Below are positions 1 through 7,172 of a DNA stretch of 7,860 nucleotides, in pieces (position 1 is the first letter of the stretch; the number at the start of each line of letters is the position of its first letter). Both the position numbers and the translations under genes were made by a program. The stretch covers positions 1 to 7,860 of the forward strand of contig JAUVLX010000161.1 in assembly GCA_030600525.1 (NCBI GenBank). The letters run 5' to 3'. The notes under the pieces are model-generated. The model did not search any database. It worked only from the letters and a program-made list of their open reading frames with translations, and was not told the DNA's origin. The DNA comes from Desulfobulbus sp. GTDB taxonomy: Bacteria; Desulfobacterota; Desulfobulbia; Desulfobulbales; Desulfobulbaceae.

Positions 1-15
1 CCGATAAAATTGCAT
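1..15 (-). CDS. Possible start of next leftward gene (partial, 5 codons)
   Basis: Ten bases after the holB stop, the minus strand has an ATG at 15-13 that stays open to the window edge and reads M-Q-F-Y-R. In many delta-proteobacteria the gene after holB encodes a PSP1/RicT-family protein, followed by metG, so this could be its first codons. I see no good Shine-Dalgarno sequence in front of it and five codons prove nothing. This is a position-based guess only. Confidence 0.25.
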
Positions 16-24
16 TAAGGATAT

Positions 25-999
25 TTACAACAAATCCAGCATCAAAACCTCACAAACCAGTCCCCGGTTACAGTTTCTTGCCAGTGCTTTTTCTGCAAGG
101 TCAACGGCCGCTATCTTAGCAGAAAGCTGGTTCAAATTCCACAGTTCTCTTACCGCGGCCACCTCCGGTGAACAACTCTGCTCACTTTTCCCTCCTGCAC
201 TGACCATCATCACATCTTTAAAAAAAATACGAAATAAATGGAGCAGGACAGGCAGAGTCTCTTTCAAAACGCTTATTTCCGCGGCAAATGCGAGTGCATT
301 TTCAACCCTCACCGCTTCATCACTCTTTTGTTGCCTCAGCCTCTCTAAAAAGTGTGTGTATATCTCAAACAGACCTTCTGTCTCCAAAGTCAAGGCCTGA
401 CCAGGACAGCCATCGGAAAGTGCCGCAAGCATGAGCGCATTTTCTTTTTCCATGCCTGGAGATTGAGCAATGATAACCGTTGCAGCGTCTTCAAGAGGAA
501 GAGAGAAAAAAGGGATAACCTGGCACCGAGAGACAATGGTCGACAAAAGCGCTTCAGCTGAGGAGCCAATCAAGATAAAAATATTATTCGGTGGAGGTTC
601 TTCCAAGAGCTTAAGCAGGCTATTGCCAGCCTCCCTGCGCATGGTATGCACATCTTCAAGGACAACGACCCTGTAGCCACTCTCAAAAGGGGAAAAAACC
701 AGCGCCTCTTTCAACGCCCGGATTTGATCAATCTTAATAGCCGCCCCCTGGGGCGTAATACGGATATAATCAGGATGATTGCCGGAATGTTTTTTTGCAC
801 ACCCCGGACAAACGCCGCAGGGCCGATCACCCTGTTGAGACTCGCACAAGAGCAAATCGGCTACAGCAGCTGCCGTGGTCGCCTTTCCTACTCCAGCGGG
901 ACCGGAAAAAAGATACGCATGGCTGAGACGATTGCTAGCCAAAGCCTTTTCCAACAGCCTCTTGGCTTTTTTTTGCCCTCGAATTTTTTCAAATGCCAT
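25..999 (-). CDS. holB: DNA polymerase III subunit delta' (clamp loader)
   Basis: A 324-residue cytoplasmic AAA+ protein. Known role of the family: delta' is the stator of the clamp-loader complex (with delta and tau/gamma) that opens the beta sliding clamp and loads it on DNA. Seen in the sequence: an N-terminal RGQKKAKRLLEKAL-type start, HAYLFSGP, a Walker A-like GPAGVGKAT (33-41), a zinc-binding set of four cysteines (C52, C61, C64, C67), a Walker B-like VVVLED (111-116), LLEEPP (131-136) and the SRC motif (157-159) that supplies the arginine finger in delta' proteins. The residue after the Walker lysine is Ala rather than Ser/Thr, which fits a subunit whose ATPase is dispensable. The C-terminal collar region is divergent, as usual. 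It is the last complete gene of the leftward run ychF > HD/OB gene > holB, 61 nt behind its upstream neighbour. The start at 999 gives the expected MAFEKIRGQ beginning; only a weak GGGG tract stands upstream. Confidence 0.93.
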   Translation of the reverse strand: MAFEKIRGQKKAKRLLEKALASNRLSHAYLFSGPAGVGKATTAAAVADLLLCESQQGDRPCGVCPGCAKKHSGNHPDYIRITPQGAAIKIDQIRALKEALVFSPFESGYRVVVLEDVHTMRREAGNSLLKLLEEPPPNNIFILIGSSAEALLSTIVSRCQVIPFFSLPLEDAATVIIAQSPGMEKENALMLAALSDGCPGQALTLETEGLFEIYTHFLERLRQQKSDEAVRVENALAFAAEISVLKETLPVLLHLFRIFFKDVMMVSAGGKSEQSCSPEVAAVRELWNLNQLSAKIAAVDLAEKALARNCNRGLVCEVLMLDLL

Positions 1000-1042
1000 G
1001 ATTAATCAACAACCCCGACTCTTCATCTTTACAACAGCCCAT
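992..1042 (-). other. Possible 16-codon leader ORF overlapping the holB start
   Basis: In the 61-nt gap before holB the minus strand carries GAGGTGA directly abutting an ATG (1042-1040). The frame encodes MGCCKDEESGLLINGI and stops at 994-992, just inside holB, whose ATG begins at 999 in another frame. A stop-start overlap of this kind can couple translation, and holB itself has only a weak ribosome-binding site. The GAGG-to-ATG spacing is just 3 nt, shorter than ideal, and such short frames occur by chance, so this stays tentative. Confidence 0.2.
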
Positions 1043-1060
1043 TCACCTCGCAAGGCCATC

Positions 1061-2143
1061 TTAAAATAAGGACTGCTGCTTCTGCTTGGCTTGCCCATTA
1101 CTCAGGCGCGAATATTTTCCAGGCTTCCCCTGTTTGCTCTGTCCAGATTGGGGTGCCATGTGCACATCTTGCTCTTCCCCCCGCCCTCGAAGATACAAAA
1201 ACCTTTCCAACACGCGCTGATAAGGAGTCCACTGCCAGCCCGGTTCTTCCATTTTGTCACACAATTGCTCCATATAGTTCATTTTCGCATCCATATCATC
1301 AAGATGGTGGAGCAACATTGCCTCAGGAGTCATCGGCAACACGGGCGACCCAAACTCCAGCTGACCATGGTGGCTGAGAACCAGGTGGGTAATCCGGTCG
1401 ACCTTATCCTGATCAAGCCCTTGGATGTTTTCAGCTGCCCGCCGAACCATTTCGGCCCCCAGCACCAGATGACCAACCAATCGCCCCTGATCGGTATAGT
1501 CAAAAGGCATGGAGCCAAAATCAAACTCGCTTATTTTCGCAATATCATGGAGCAATGCTCCAGCGACGAGCATATCTCCATCAATCATGGGATAGTGATC
1601 CGCTGTTTTGACAGCCATCCCTATTATGGACAGTGTATGTTCCAGCAAACCGCCTATATATGCGTGATGCATTTTTTTGGCAGCAGGTGCCCGCACAAAC
1701 CGTTTAAGCGTCTCTCCTTGAAAAATATCTTTCAGCAACTGCTGAAGCGGCATATCCTGGATATTGCTGATAACAGCCTGCAATTCAGCTTCCATTTCCG
1801 CCAACGGCCTTTTACTGGTGGGCATAAACTGTTCAAGTTGCACCTGATCATCGCCAACGTGCTGCAAGGAAGAGACTCCGAGTTGGAGCTGATCACGATA
1901 CGACTTGGCCATAGCATTCACAAGGACAAAATCTCCAACATCAGCCTCGCCATCATACCGGACAGCATCATCCCACAACCTGGCCTCAATCTCCCCGGTC
2001 TTATCCATCAACTCCAGCGCCAGGTAGGGTTTTCCTGTCTTGGTTTCAGCAAGTGTTTTACGGGAGAGAAGAAAAATTTCGCTCACCTGCTGTCCCTGCT
2101 GCAATTGAGCGACAAATATTTTTTTAAGTGATTTTTGACTCAT
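1061..2143 (-). CDS. OB-fold / HD-domain phosphohydrolase, YhaM-like 3'-5' exoribonuclease
   Basis: 360 residues, cytoplasmic. Residues about 12-95 form an OB-fold nucleic-acid-binding domain (tRNA_anti type: VSEIFLLSRKT, KTGKPYLALELMDKTGEIEARLWD). Residues about 155-290 form an HD metal-dependent phosphohydrolase domain: GGLLEHT (H169), ALLHDIAK (H199-D200), GHLVLG (H225), LSHHG (H258-H259) and LHHLDDMDAKM (D285 a likely last metal ligand). This order and size match the YhaM/Cbf1 family, whose Bacillus and Staphylococcus members are 3'-5' exoribonucleases that trim RNA ends; applying that activity here is inference. The tail from about 330 is low-complexity, rich in Gln, Lys, Gly and Ser, and resembles an unstructured RNA-binding extension. 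The start lies 14 nt after the ychF stop, so translation may be coupled; no strong Shine-Dalgarno sequence is visible. All expected HD residues are present and nothing suggests decay. Confidence 0.9.
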   Translation of the reverse strand: MSQKSLKKIFVAQLQQGQQVSEIFLLSRKTLAETKTGKPYLALELMDKTGEIEARLWDDAVRYDGEADVGDFVLVNAMAKSYRDQLQLGVSSLQHVGDDQVQLEQFMPTSKRPLAEMEAELQAVISNIQDMPLQQLLKDIFQGETLKRFVRAPAAKKMHHAYIGGLLEHTLSIIGMAVKTADHYPMIDGDMLVAGALLHDIAKISEFDFGSMPFDYTDQGRLVGHLVLGAEMVRRAAENIQGLDQDKVDRITHLVLSHHGQLEFGSPVLPMTPEAMLLHHLDDMDAKMNYMEQLCDKMEEPGWQWTPYQRVLERFLYLRGRGEEQDVHMAPQSGQSKQGKPGKYSRLSNGQAKQKQQSLF

Positions 2144-2157
2144 TATCTACGCAACCA

Positions 2158-3255
2158 TCAGACATTAAAGAGAAAGTGAACACAATCGCCATCCTTAACG
2201 ACATATTCCTTGCCTTCTGAACGCATTACCCCTCTGTTTCTCGCCTCTGCTTCGGTACCGCAGGACACATAGTCTTCATAGGCTATAACCTCGGCGCGAA
2301 TAAATCCTCGTTCAAAATCAGTATGAATTTTGGCGGCTGCTTGTGGCGCTTTGGTCTCCCTGCTAATTGTCCAGGCCCTTGTTTCCTTTTCACCTACTGT
2401 AAAATAGGTAATCAGGTTTAGAAGATCATAACCGGCATGAATCAATCGATTCAGCCCTGGTTCTTCCAAGCCAAGATCATGGAGAAATTCCTGTTGCTCT
2501 TCCGGGTCCAAAAGACTCAGCTCCTGCTCAATGCCACCGGCAATAGTAACAATGGAGGCATTTTCCTCATGCGCGGCTTTTGTCAGCTGCTCAACATATT
2601 GGTTGCCACTGCCCAGATCTTCCTCACTGACGTTTGCCACATAGAGAACAGGTTTGGTTGTCAGCAGGCAAAGATCACGTATAAGATTTTTCTCCACATC
2701 ACTTTCCGGGGGAATGGCTCTTGCAGGTTTGCCATCGTTAAACCCCTTGAGAACAGTTTCTAAAAATGCAACTTCTGCTTTGGCCTGTTTGTCGCCGGAC
2801 TTGGTTTGATTTCTTGCCTTAACCAACCGTTTTTCCACAGTGTCCATATCGGAGAAGATCAGCTCCATGGAAATGACCTCCATATCGCGCAATGGATTTA
2901 TATCACCGTCAACATGCACAATATTGCCATCTTCAAAACAACGAACAACATGGAGTATGGCATCAACCTGACGAATATGCCCCAGAAACTGGTTGCCCAA
3001 GCCTTCGCCTTGACTGGCACCCTTCACCAACCCAGCGATATCTACAAACTCCATCTGGGTCGGCACTTTACTTTTTGTTTTCGCTAAATCTGCCAAAATA
3101 TCAAGGCGTTCATCAGGGACTGGTACGATCCCGACATTTGGTTCAATAGTACAAAAAGGATAGTTTTCCGCACCAATAGCTGCGGCTGTCAACGCATTAA
3201 AAATAGTCGACTTACCAACATTCGGCAGCCCTACAATACCACAACGAAACCCCAT
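2158..3255 (-). CDS. ychF: Ribosome-associated Obg-family ATPase YchF
   Basis: 365 residues, close to the 363 of E. coli YchF (OLA1 in eukaryotes). The family hydrolyses ATP rather than GTP, binds ribosomes and affects translation and oxidative-stress responses. Visible motifs: G1 P-loop GLPNVGKST (9-17), switch I region NYPFCTIEPN (31-40), G3 DIAGLVKGASQGEGLGN (72-88) with the hydrophobic residue in place of catalytic Gln that defines HAS-NTPases, and NVSE (208-211) in place of the GTP-specifying NKxD, which explains the ATP preference. A coiled-coil insertion spans roughly 130-170 and a TGS domain runs from about 280 to the end (YFTVGEKETRAWTI; VKDGDCVHFLFNV). The start is secure: GAGG at 3261-3264 lies 5 nt before the ATG, and MGFRCGIVGLPNVGKS is the canonical N-terminus. 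First gene of the leftward run, so its promoter should lie in 3256-3420. Confidence 0.98.
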   Translation of the reverse strand: MGFRCGIVGLPNVGKSTIFNALTAAAIGAENYPFCTIEPNVGIVPVPDERLDILADLAKTKSKVPTQMEFVDIAGLVKGASQGEGLGNQFLGHIRQVDAILHVVRCFEDGNIVHVDGDINPLRDMEVISMELIFSDMDTVEKRLVKARNQTKSGDKQAKAEVAFLETVLKGFNDGKPARAIPPESDVEKNLIRDLCLLTTKPVLYVANVSEEDLGSGNQYVEQLTKAAHEENASIVTIAGGIEQELSLLDPEEQQEFLHDLGLEEPGLNRLIHAGYDLLNLITYFTVGEKETRAWTISRETKAPQAAAKIHTDFERGFIRAEVIAYEDYVSCGTEAEARNRGVMRSEGKEYVVKDGDCVHFLFNV

Positions 3256-3260
3256 AGAAT

Positions 3261-3265
3261 CCTCA
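3261..3265 (-). promoter_or_regulatory. Shine-Dalgarno site of ychF
   Basis: The minus strand reads TGAGG five bases before the ychF ATG. It is the clearest ribosome-binding site in the window and fixes the ychF start. Confidence 0.75.
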
Positions 3266-3448
3266 ATAAATAGATAAGATAATGCTATAATTAATGCAGC
3301 AGCCTTTCATGCACTCGGCATATTGGATATCGCCTTGCGGCCTTGCTGCTTATTCGAGTATAGTCACCATGAAAACAAATAAAAAACTGCCACCTGTGAT
3401 ACACATCTCTTATACGTTTTGCAAGCAGTTATGAGGCAAAGCGGTTCA

Positions 3449-3454
3449 TATAAT
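3449..3454 (+). promoter_or_regulatory. Candidate -10 box for the deaminase/FN3 operon
   Basis: An exact TATAAT in the intergenic region on the coding strand of the downstream operon. No recognisable TTGACA-like box stands at the usual distance and there is no extended -10 TG, so the call rests on one hexamer in AT-rich sequence. Confidence 0.25.
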
Positions 3455-3549
3455 CCAGCATGTGTTAAAGACGTAAACAACAGGCAATTTAGGAGTTGCC
3501 CGCAAATAACTTGAACATCTCACATCGCATCTTCAGGTCATCTTTGGCT

Positions 3550-3612
3550 GATCTTCAATCACAAAGTCCTCAACGTAGTACAACTACGCCTGCGGCTTTG
3601 TTCAATCAGATC
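3550..3612. repeat. Long imperfect hairpin, probable dispersed repeat
   Basis: A 63-nt imperfect palindrome. The core is CGTAGT (3574-3579), loop ACA, ACTACG (3583-3588). Outer pairing is ACAAAG (3561-3566) with CTTTGT (3596-3601) and GATCT (3550-3554) with AGATC (3608-3612), with unpaired stretches between. It lies 20 nt upstream of the earlier possible ATG of the deaminase gene. No T-run follows, so it is not a standard terminator. The structure suggests a copy of an intergenic repeat family; its copy number cannot be judged from one window. Confidence 0.5.
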
Positions 3613-3691
3613 ACCCAAATCTAACCTAAATATGAGCGCGATATTGTCCAACTTATTTACGGACAGCTCCTTACCTCAACCGACCGCCTTT

Positions 3692-4996
3692 ATGACCATT
3701 GACCTGCTTATAAAAAATTGCCACATCGTACCTGACCCGTCAAAAAACGAATCAATTCGCCATGGCTTTATCGCGATTGAAAAAGAGCGTATCGTGCAGA
3801 CCGGCCCCATGGATCAATGCCCAGTGCTGAGCAAGGGGACAACCATAGACGGACAGGGACAATTGGCCATGTCCGGCTTAGTCAACGGTCACTGCCATGC
3901 ACCGATGACGCTTTTTCGTGGCATGGCAGACGACCTAGCCCTTTCAACTTGGCTTAATGAGCATATTTTTCCCGCAGAAGCCAAGCATGTGAATCCTGAC
4001 ATGGCTTACTGGTGCAGCAAACTTGCAGCAGCTGAAATGCTTCTTGGAGGGATAACAACGGTGGCTGACGGCTACTTTTTTGAAGAGGAGGTTAGCCAGG
4101 CCTTTTTTGAAGCCGGGATACGAGCCATACCTGCTCAGGCAATCATTGACTTTCCAGCTCCTGGAGTACCTGACCCTGCCAAGGCATTGAGCGTCGTTGA
4201 AGCTTTTATCGATAGATGGACAGCAAAAACGCCACTGATAACCCCGGCTCTTTTTGCCCACGCTCCCTACACATGCTGTACAGAAACCCTTATCCACGCC
4301 AAAAAGCTGGCCAGACGCAAAAAGGTACCTTTTTTTATCCATCTAGCGGAAACGGCTGACGAGATAAAGCATATTATTAAACCGCAAGGGGCAACACCTG
4401 TCCAACACCTTGAAGCCATCGGCGTCTTAGACAACCAGACAATATGTGTCCACTCTGTATGGGTAGATGAAGTCGATTTGGAGATCCTGGCCAAACATGG
4501 CTGCAGTATTATAACCTGCCCTCAAAGCAACCTTAAGCTCGCCTCAGGAATCGCACATGTACCACAGATGCTAAAAAAAGGTATACGGGTAGGCCTTGGC
4601 ACTGACGGGTGTGCATCCAACAACACCCTTGATATGTTTCGGGAAATGGATATTTGTGCCAAGATCCAGAAATTGCCTGCCCTGGATCCTGTTGGAGTCC
4701 CGGCAGAAAAAATTCTCCATGCTGCGACCATCGGCGGTGCACAAGCCCTGGGCATGGCAAGCGATATTGGCGCACTGATTCCCGGCAATATTGCCGACAT
4801 TATCCTGCTTGATATCCATCGCCCCCATCTCCATCCATTTTACACTCCTAACACGCTTGTTTACAGTGGCAGCAGCTCCGCTGTACGTTCGGTTATCGTT
4901 CATGGACAGCTCGTTGTCCACAACAGGGAACTCCTTACCTTTGATCTCAATGAAACCAAAGAACATGTGCGAACGCTTGCCGAACAAGTCAAATAG
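3692..4996 (+). CDS. mtaD: Amidohydrolase, 5'-methylthioadenosine / S-adenosylhomocysteine deaminase family
   Basis: 434 residues from this start. The family is cytoplasmic, metal-dependent and hydrolytically deaminates the adenine ring of S-adenosylhomocysteine, methylthioadenosine or adenosine, in methyl-cycle by-product salvage. Visible from the 3692 start: N-terminal beta-sandwich start MTIDLLIKN, metal ligands in GHCHAP (H67, H69), HLAET (H217, with E220 as catalytic acid/base), CVHSVW (H254), and GTDGCASNNTLDMF (D305), then LHAATIGGAQALG and the closing IGALIPGNIADIILLD. The full ligand set is intact. The GTDGxASNNxLDM block is typical of the MTA/SAH deaminases rather than guanine deaminase; exact substrate preference cannot be read from the sequence. 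An in-frame ATG at 3632 would add 20 residues (MSAILSNLFTDSSLPQPTAF) unlike the family; neither start has a clear Shine-Dalgarno sequence, and I prefer 3692 because the conserved domain begins there. It is the first gene of a rightward pair with the FN3 protein 52 nt on. Confidence 0.9.
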   Translation: MTIDLLIKNCHIVPDPSKNESIRHGFIAIEKERIVQTGPMDQCPVLSKGTTIDGQGQLAMSGLVNGHCHAPMTLFRGMADDLALSTWLNEHIFPAEAKHVNPDMAYWCSKLAAAEMLLGGITTVADGYFFEEEVSQAFFEAGIRAIPAQAIIDFPAPGVPDPAKALSVVEAFIDRWTAKTPLITPALFAHAPYTCCTETLIHAKKLARRKKVPFFIHLAETADEIKHIIKPQGATPVQHLEAIGVLDNQTICVHSVWVDEVDLEILAKHGCSIITCPQSNLKLASGIAHVPQMLKKGIRVGLGTDGCASNNTLDMFREMDICAKIQKLPALDPVGVPAEKILHAATIGGAQALGMASDIGALIPGNIADIILLDIHRPHLHPFYTPNTLVYSGSSSAVRSVIVHGQLVVHNRELLTFDLNETKEHVRTLAEQVK

Positions 4997-5015
4997 CAGC
5001 AAACGATACCAGCTC

Positions 5016-5025
5016 CATCGCGATG
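5016..5025. repeat. 10-nt perfect palindrome in the gap before the FN3 gene
   Basis: CATCGCGATG in the 52-nt spacer between the deaminase stop and the FN3 start. It could be a protein-binding site or nothing; it is too short to act as a terminator and has no T-run after it. Confidence 0.25.
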
Positions 5026-5048
5026 CGAGCACGCTGCATTACGAGCAA

Positions 5049-7142
5049 ATGAGCATGCTCAAAGGCATATTTCTCATCACTTTGTTCCTGTTGCTGCATG
5101 CTTTCTACCCTTCACATACGTTAGCAGAAACCAAACGCCAAACAGCTATCGACATAGACATCCAACCGGCAGCCAAATCTACACTTTTTAACAAAGTCGC
5201 AATTCTCCCCTTTGTTGGCAGTCATCCAGCACTTCAAGAACTACGCTCTGTTTTCCATATCCAGCTTGACCAAACAAATAAATATCCCCTCATGGCTGCC
5301 AGCCAGACTGACTTCCTGCTCGACAAAACAAAAGACAACGCCGACACAACAAAGAAGATATCACCTCTTTCTGTGGTCGCAAAAGGAAAAAAGCTGCAGA
5401 GCAGAGGTATCATCACAGGTACAATCAACCACGTGCAGGCATCGTCAGAAAGTGAAGTTACGGTTAATGACCATTTCCGAATGCTCATTACTCTGTGGGA
5501 TATTCAAACAGCAAAACCTGTCTGGAACATTACCATAAAGGTACCCCTGACTTCAGATACCCCGCCCCTGGATGTGGCTATTTTCACAGATGCGCTACAG
5601 CAAGCAACCCGGCTTTTACTGGATCGCCTCATCCGCATGGGAGCGATCTACACGCCCAAAATTCAAGTCCCCATCATCCTTTCCAAACAAGGGACTATAC
5701 GACAGATACAAATAGCTGTTCAAGCAACACCCCAATCTATCCATACCAGCTACCAACTGCTTCGCGCAAAAACTGCTGCCGGTATATTCCACCCCATAGG
5801 CCAGCCAATAGCTGGCAAAACGCCCCCATTGATCCTAGAAGACGAAAACCTGGAAGACGCCACTACCTATTGGTATACGGTAACAGGGTACAACTCAGAC
5901 GGACTTGCAAGCATACCAGGCCAACCTTTTTCGATCACTACCAGGGGTAAACCCCAGACTGTAGCCAACATCAATGCAACCGGTAATGACCTACGCCAGA
6001 TTCACCTTTCGTGGGTGCTGACACATGATCCCGACGTTACAGGCTATGTCATCTATCGTAAAACAAAAAAGGCAGAAACACTTATAAAGGTCGCGGAAAT
6101 AGATGACCCCGATCAGCAAAGCTACCTGGATAGAGGCAGTGCTAAATCATATGAACGCTATGGTAAGCTGTCTGACAGCACCGAGTATTTTTATACGGTC
6201 CGCAGCAGAAACAGGGTTAAGGTCGAAAGCGAGGACTCCTTGGTTGTTTCAGCGGTAACCAAAGGTTCGCCTGCCCCACCCTCCCAACTGAAGGCTATTG
6301 ACAACCAGCCGCGCAAGATTTCCTTATCATGGAAAGAAGACAGCGATTCGCACACCAAGGGCTATGCTCTATTCAGGGCCACTAGCGAGATTGGTCCTTT
6401 TTCCCAAATAGCTTTTATTGACGGCCACCTGACCCAAAAAACCGTTGATCAGGGTTCTCTTAACAACCAACTGTTCGACAACACCCGCTATTACTACAAA
6501 CTGCAGGCTGTTAATGTGGTAAACAATCACTCACAGGATTCCAAAATTGTTGCCGCCACAACCAAGCCCGTACCCAAGACTGTAAAAGCCCTAGCACTCA
6601 CTCAAAACCTTGTTAAAAAAGCCGAACTCGGCTGGCAGCAAAATCCTGAGACAGACATCCACCAGTATCAGATTTTTCGTGGCGACCTGCCAGACAATAT
6701 ATCGAAAAAAGTAGCCACGATCCCTGCTGGTCGATACAAATTTATGGATACCGGCCTTGCCGACGGTCATACCTACTGGTACGCAATCCGTGCCATTGAC
6801 AACGACAGTCTCAAAGGTGAGTTCTCCGGCCCTATAAAAAAGACAACCAAGCCGCGACCAGCGATTCCCACCAGGCTTCAAGCTGCACCTACTGAGCAAG
6901 GCATCCTGCTTACCTGGAACAAAAACAGTGAAAAAGATATTGTGTACTACAAGGTAATGACCATTGGTTTTCTCAACAAAGAAATCGGACGCCCTTCCAC
7001 CAATCAATTTCTTTTCACCCAAGAGGTCGAAGCAGACAGGGAATACAGGTTTCAAATACTGGCAGTAGACAAAGACGGTCTGGAGAGCAACACATCAGCA
7101 ACCGTTTCCGTCCGCACCCCTCCTGTTGCGGGAGAAAAGTAA
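5049..7142 (+). CDS. Secreted CsgG/LpoB-like N-domain protein with about five fibronectin type III domains
   Basis: 697 residues from the ATG at 5049; no named family recognised for the whole protein. Residues 1-26 are a signal peptide (MSMLKG, hydrophobic IFLITLFLLLHAF, cleavage after HTLA) with no lipobox Cys, so a soluble periplasmic or exported protein is expected. Residues about 45-200 resemble the alpha/beta domain of CsgG/LpoB/TolB-N proteins: VAILPF (50-55), a helix, then RGIITGTIN (119-127) and ITLWDIQTAKPVWN (147-160), like the 'ad-vtG-i ... l-d-tg-viW' pattern there. FN3-like beta-sandwiches follow at about 205-299, 303-404, 408-505, 508-600 and 604-690, each with a [L/I]xW strand, a GYxIYR/YxIFR strand and a closing YxYxVxAxDxxxxxS strand, separated by TTKP-type linkers. 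There is no C-terminal anchor, sortase motif or membrane helix. The frame is open back to 4791, inside the deaminase gene; 5049 (or 5055) is chosen because the signal peptide starts there, although the Shine-Dalgarno is poor. Likely role (inference): envelope scaffold or adhesion/binding protein. Convergent with nfo downstream. Confidence 0.87.
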   Translation: MSMLKGIFLITLFLLLHAFYPSHTLAETKRQTAIDIDIQPAAKSTLFNKVAILPFVGSHPALQELRSVFHIQLDQTNKYPLMAASQTDFLLDKTKDNADTTKKISPLSVVAKGKKLQSRGIITGTINHVQASSESEVTVNDHFRMLITLWDIQTAKPVWNITIKVPLTSDTPPLDVAIFTDALQQATRLLLDRLIRMGAIYTPKIQVPIILSKQGTIRQIQIAVQATPQSIHTSYQLLRAKTAAGIFHPIGQPIAGKTPPLILEDENLEDATTYWYTVTGYNSDGLASIPGQPFSITTRGKPQTVANINATGNDLRQIHLSWVLTHDPDVTGYVIYRKTKKAETLIKVAEIDDPDQQSYLDRGSAKSYERYGKLSDSTEYFYTVRSRNRVKVESEDSLVVSAVTKGSPAPPSQLKAIDNQPRKISLSWKEDSDSHTKGYALFRATSEIGPFSQIAFIDGHLTQKTVDQGSLNNQLFDNTRYYYKLQAVNVVNNHSQDSKIVAATTKPVPKTVKALALTQNLVKKAELGWQQNPETDIHQYQIFRGDLPDNISKKVATIPAGRYKFMDTGLADGHTYWYAIRAIDNDSLKGEFSGPIKKTTKPRPAIPTRLQAAPTEQGILLTWNKNSEKDIVYYKVMTIGFLNKEIGRPSTNQFLFTQEVEADREYRFQILAVDKDGLESNTSATVSVRTPPVAGEK

Positions 7143-7172
7143 CGACAAATCGAGTACCTGCTCTTTAGCGCA

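Larger units (their letters stand above)
3256..3691. other. Divergent intergenic region between ychF and the deaminase gene
   Basis: This stretch must contain the promoters of both outward-facing operons. On the plus strand a perfect TATAAT lies at 3449-3454, but no good -35 box sits 16-18 nt upstream. On the minus strand TATACT (complement of 3357-3362) is a possible -10 for ychF, again with a weak -35. A stem with GCAGCAGCC (3296-3304) pairing to GGCCTTGCTGC (3339-3349, two-base bulge) would fall in the ychF leader. A small stem GGCAA/TTGCC (3483-3487 with 3496-3500) holds AGGAG in its loop. The 3550-3612 hairpin is listed separately. I see no convincing gene: short frames at 3431-3514 (27 codons) and 3496-3624 lack support. 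Confidence 0.6.

Noticed and set aside
646..1005. 119-codon plus-strand frame opposite holB
   Set aside because: It mirrors the well-supported holB frame and shows no recognisable motif.
1091..2131. 346-codon plus-strand open frame opposite the HD/OB gene
   Set aside because: It is antisense to a gene with an intact HD motif set; its translation is rich in His, Pro, Leu and Arg without domain pattern, and it lacks a ribosome-binding site.
3431..3514. 27-codon plus-strand frame (MRQSGSYNP...)
   Set aside because: No Shine-Dalgarno sequence and it crosses a small stem-loop; length and composition are those of a chance frame.
3496..3624. TTG-started frame of about 42 codons before the deaminase gene
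   Set aside because: The AGGAG at 3491-3495 abuts its first TTG and is badly spaced for the second at 3511; the frame crosses the imperfect palindrome, so it is better explained as a repeat.
3256..3631. SAM/SAH-type riboswitch upstream of the deaminase gene
   Set aside because: The position would be attractive, but I could not fit a recognised riboswitch core; the hairpins present do not match one.
4791..5048. Extended 783-residue version of the FN3 protein
   Set aside because: The added 86 residues overlap the deaminase gene in another frame and would bury the signal peptide.
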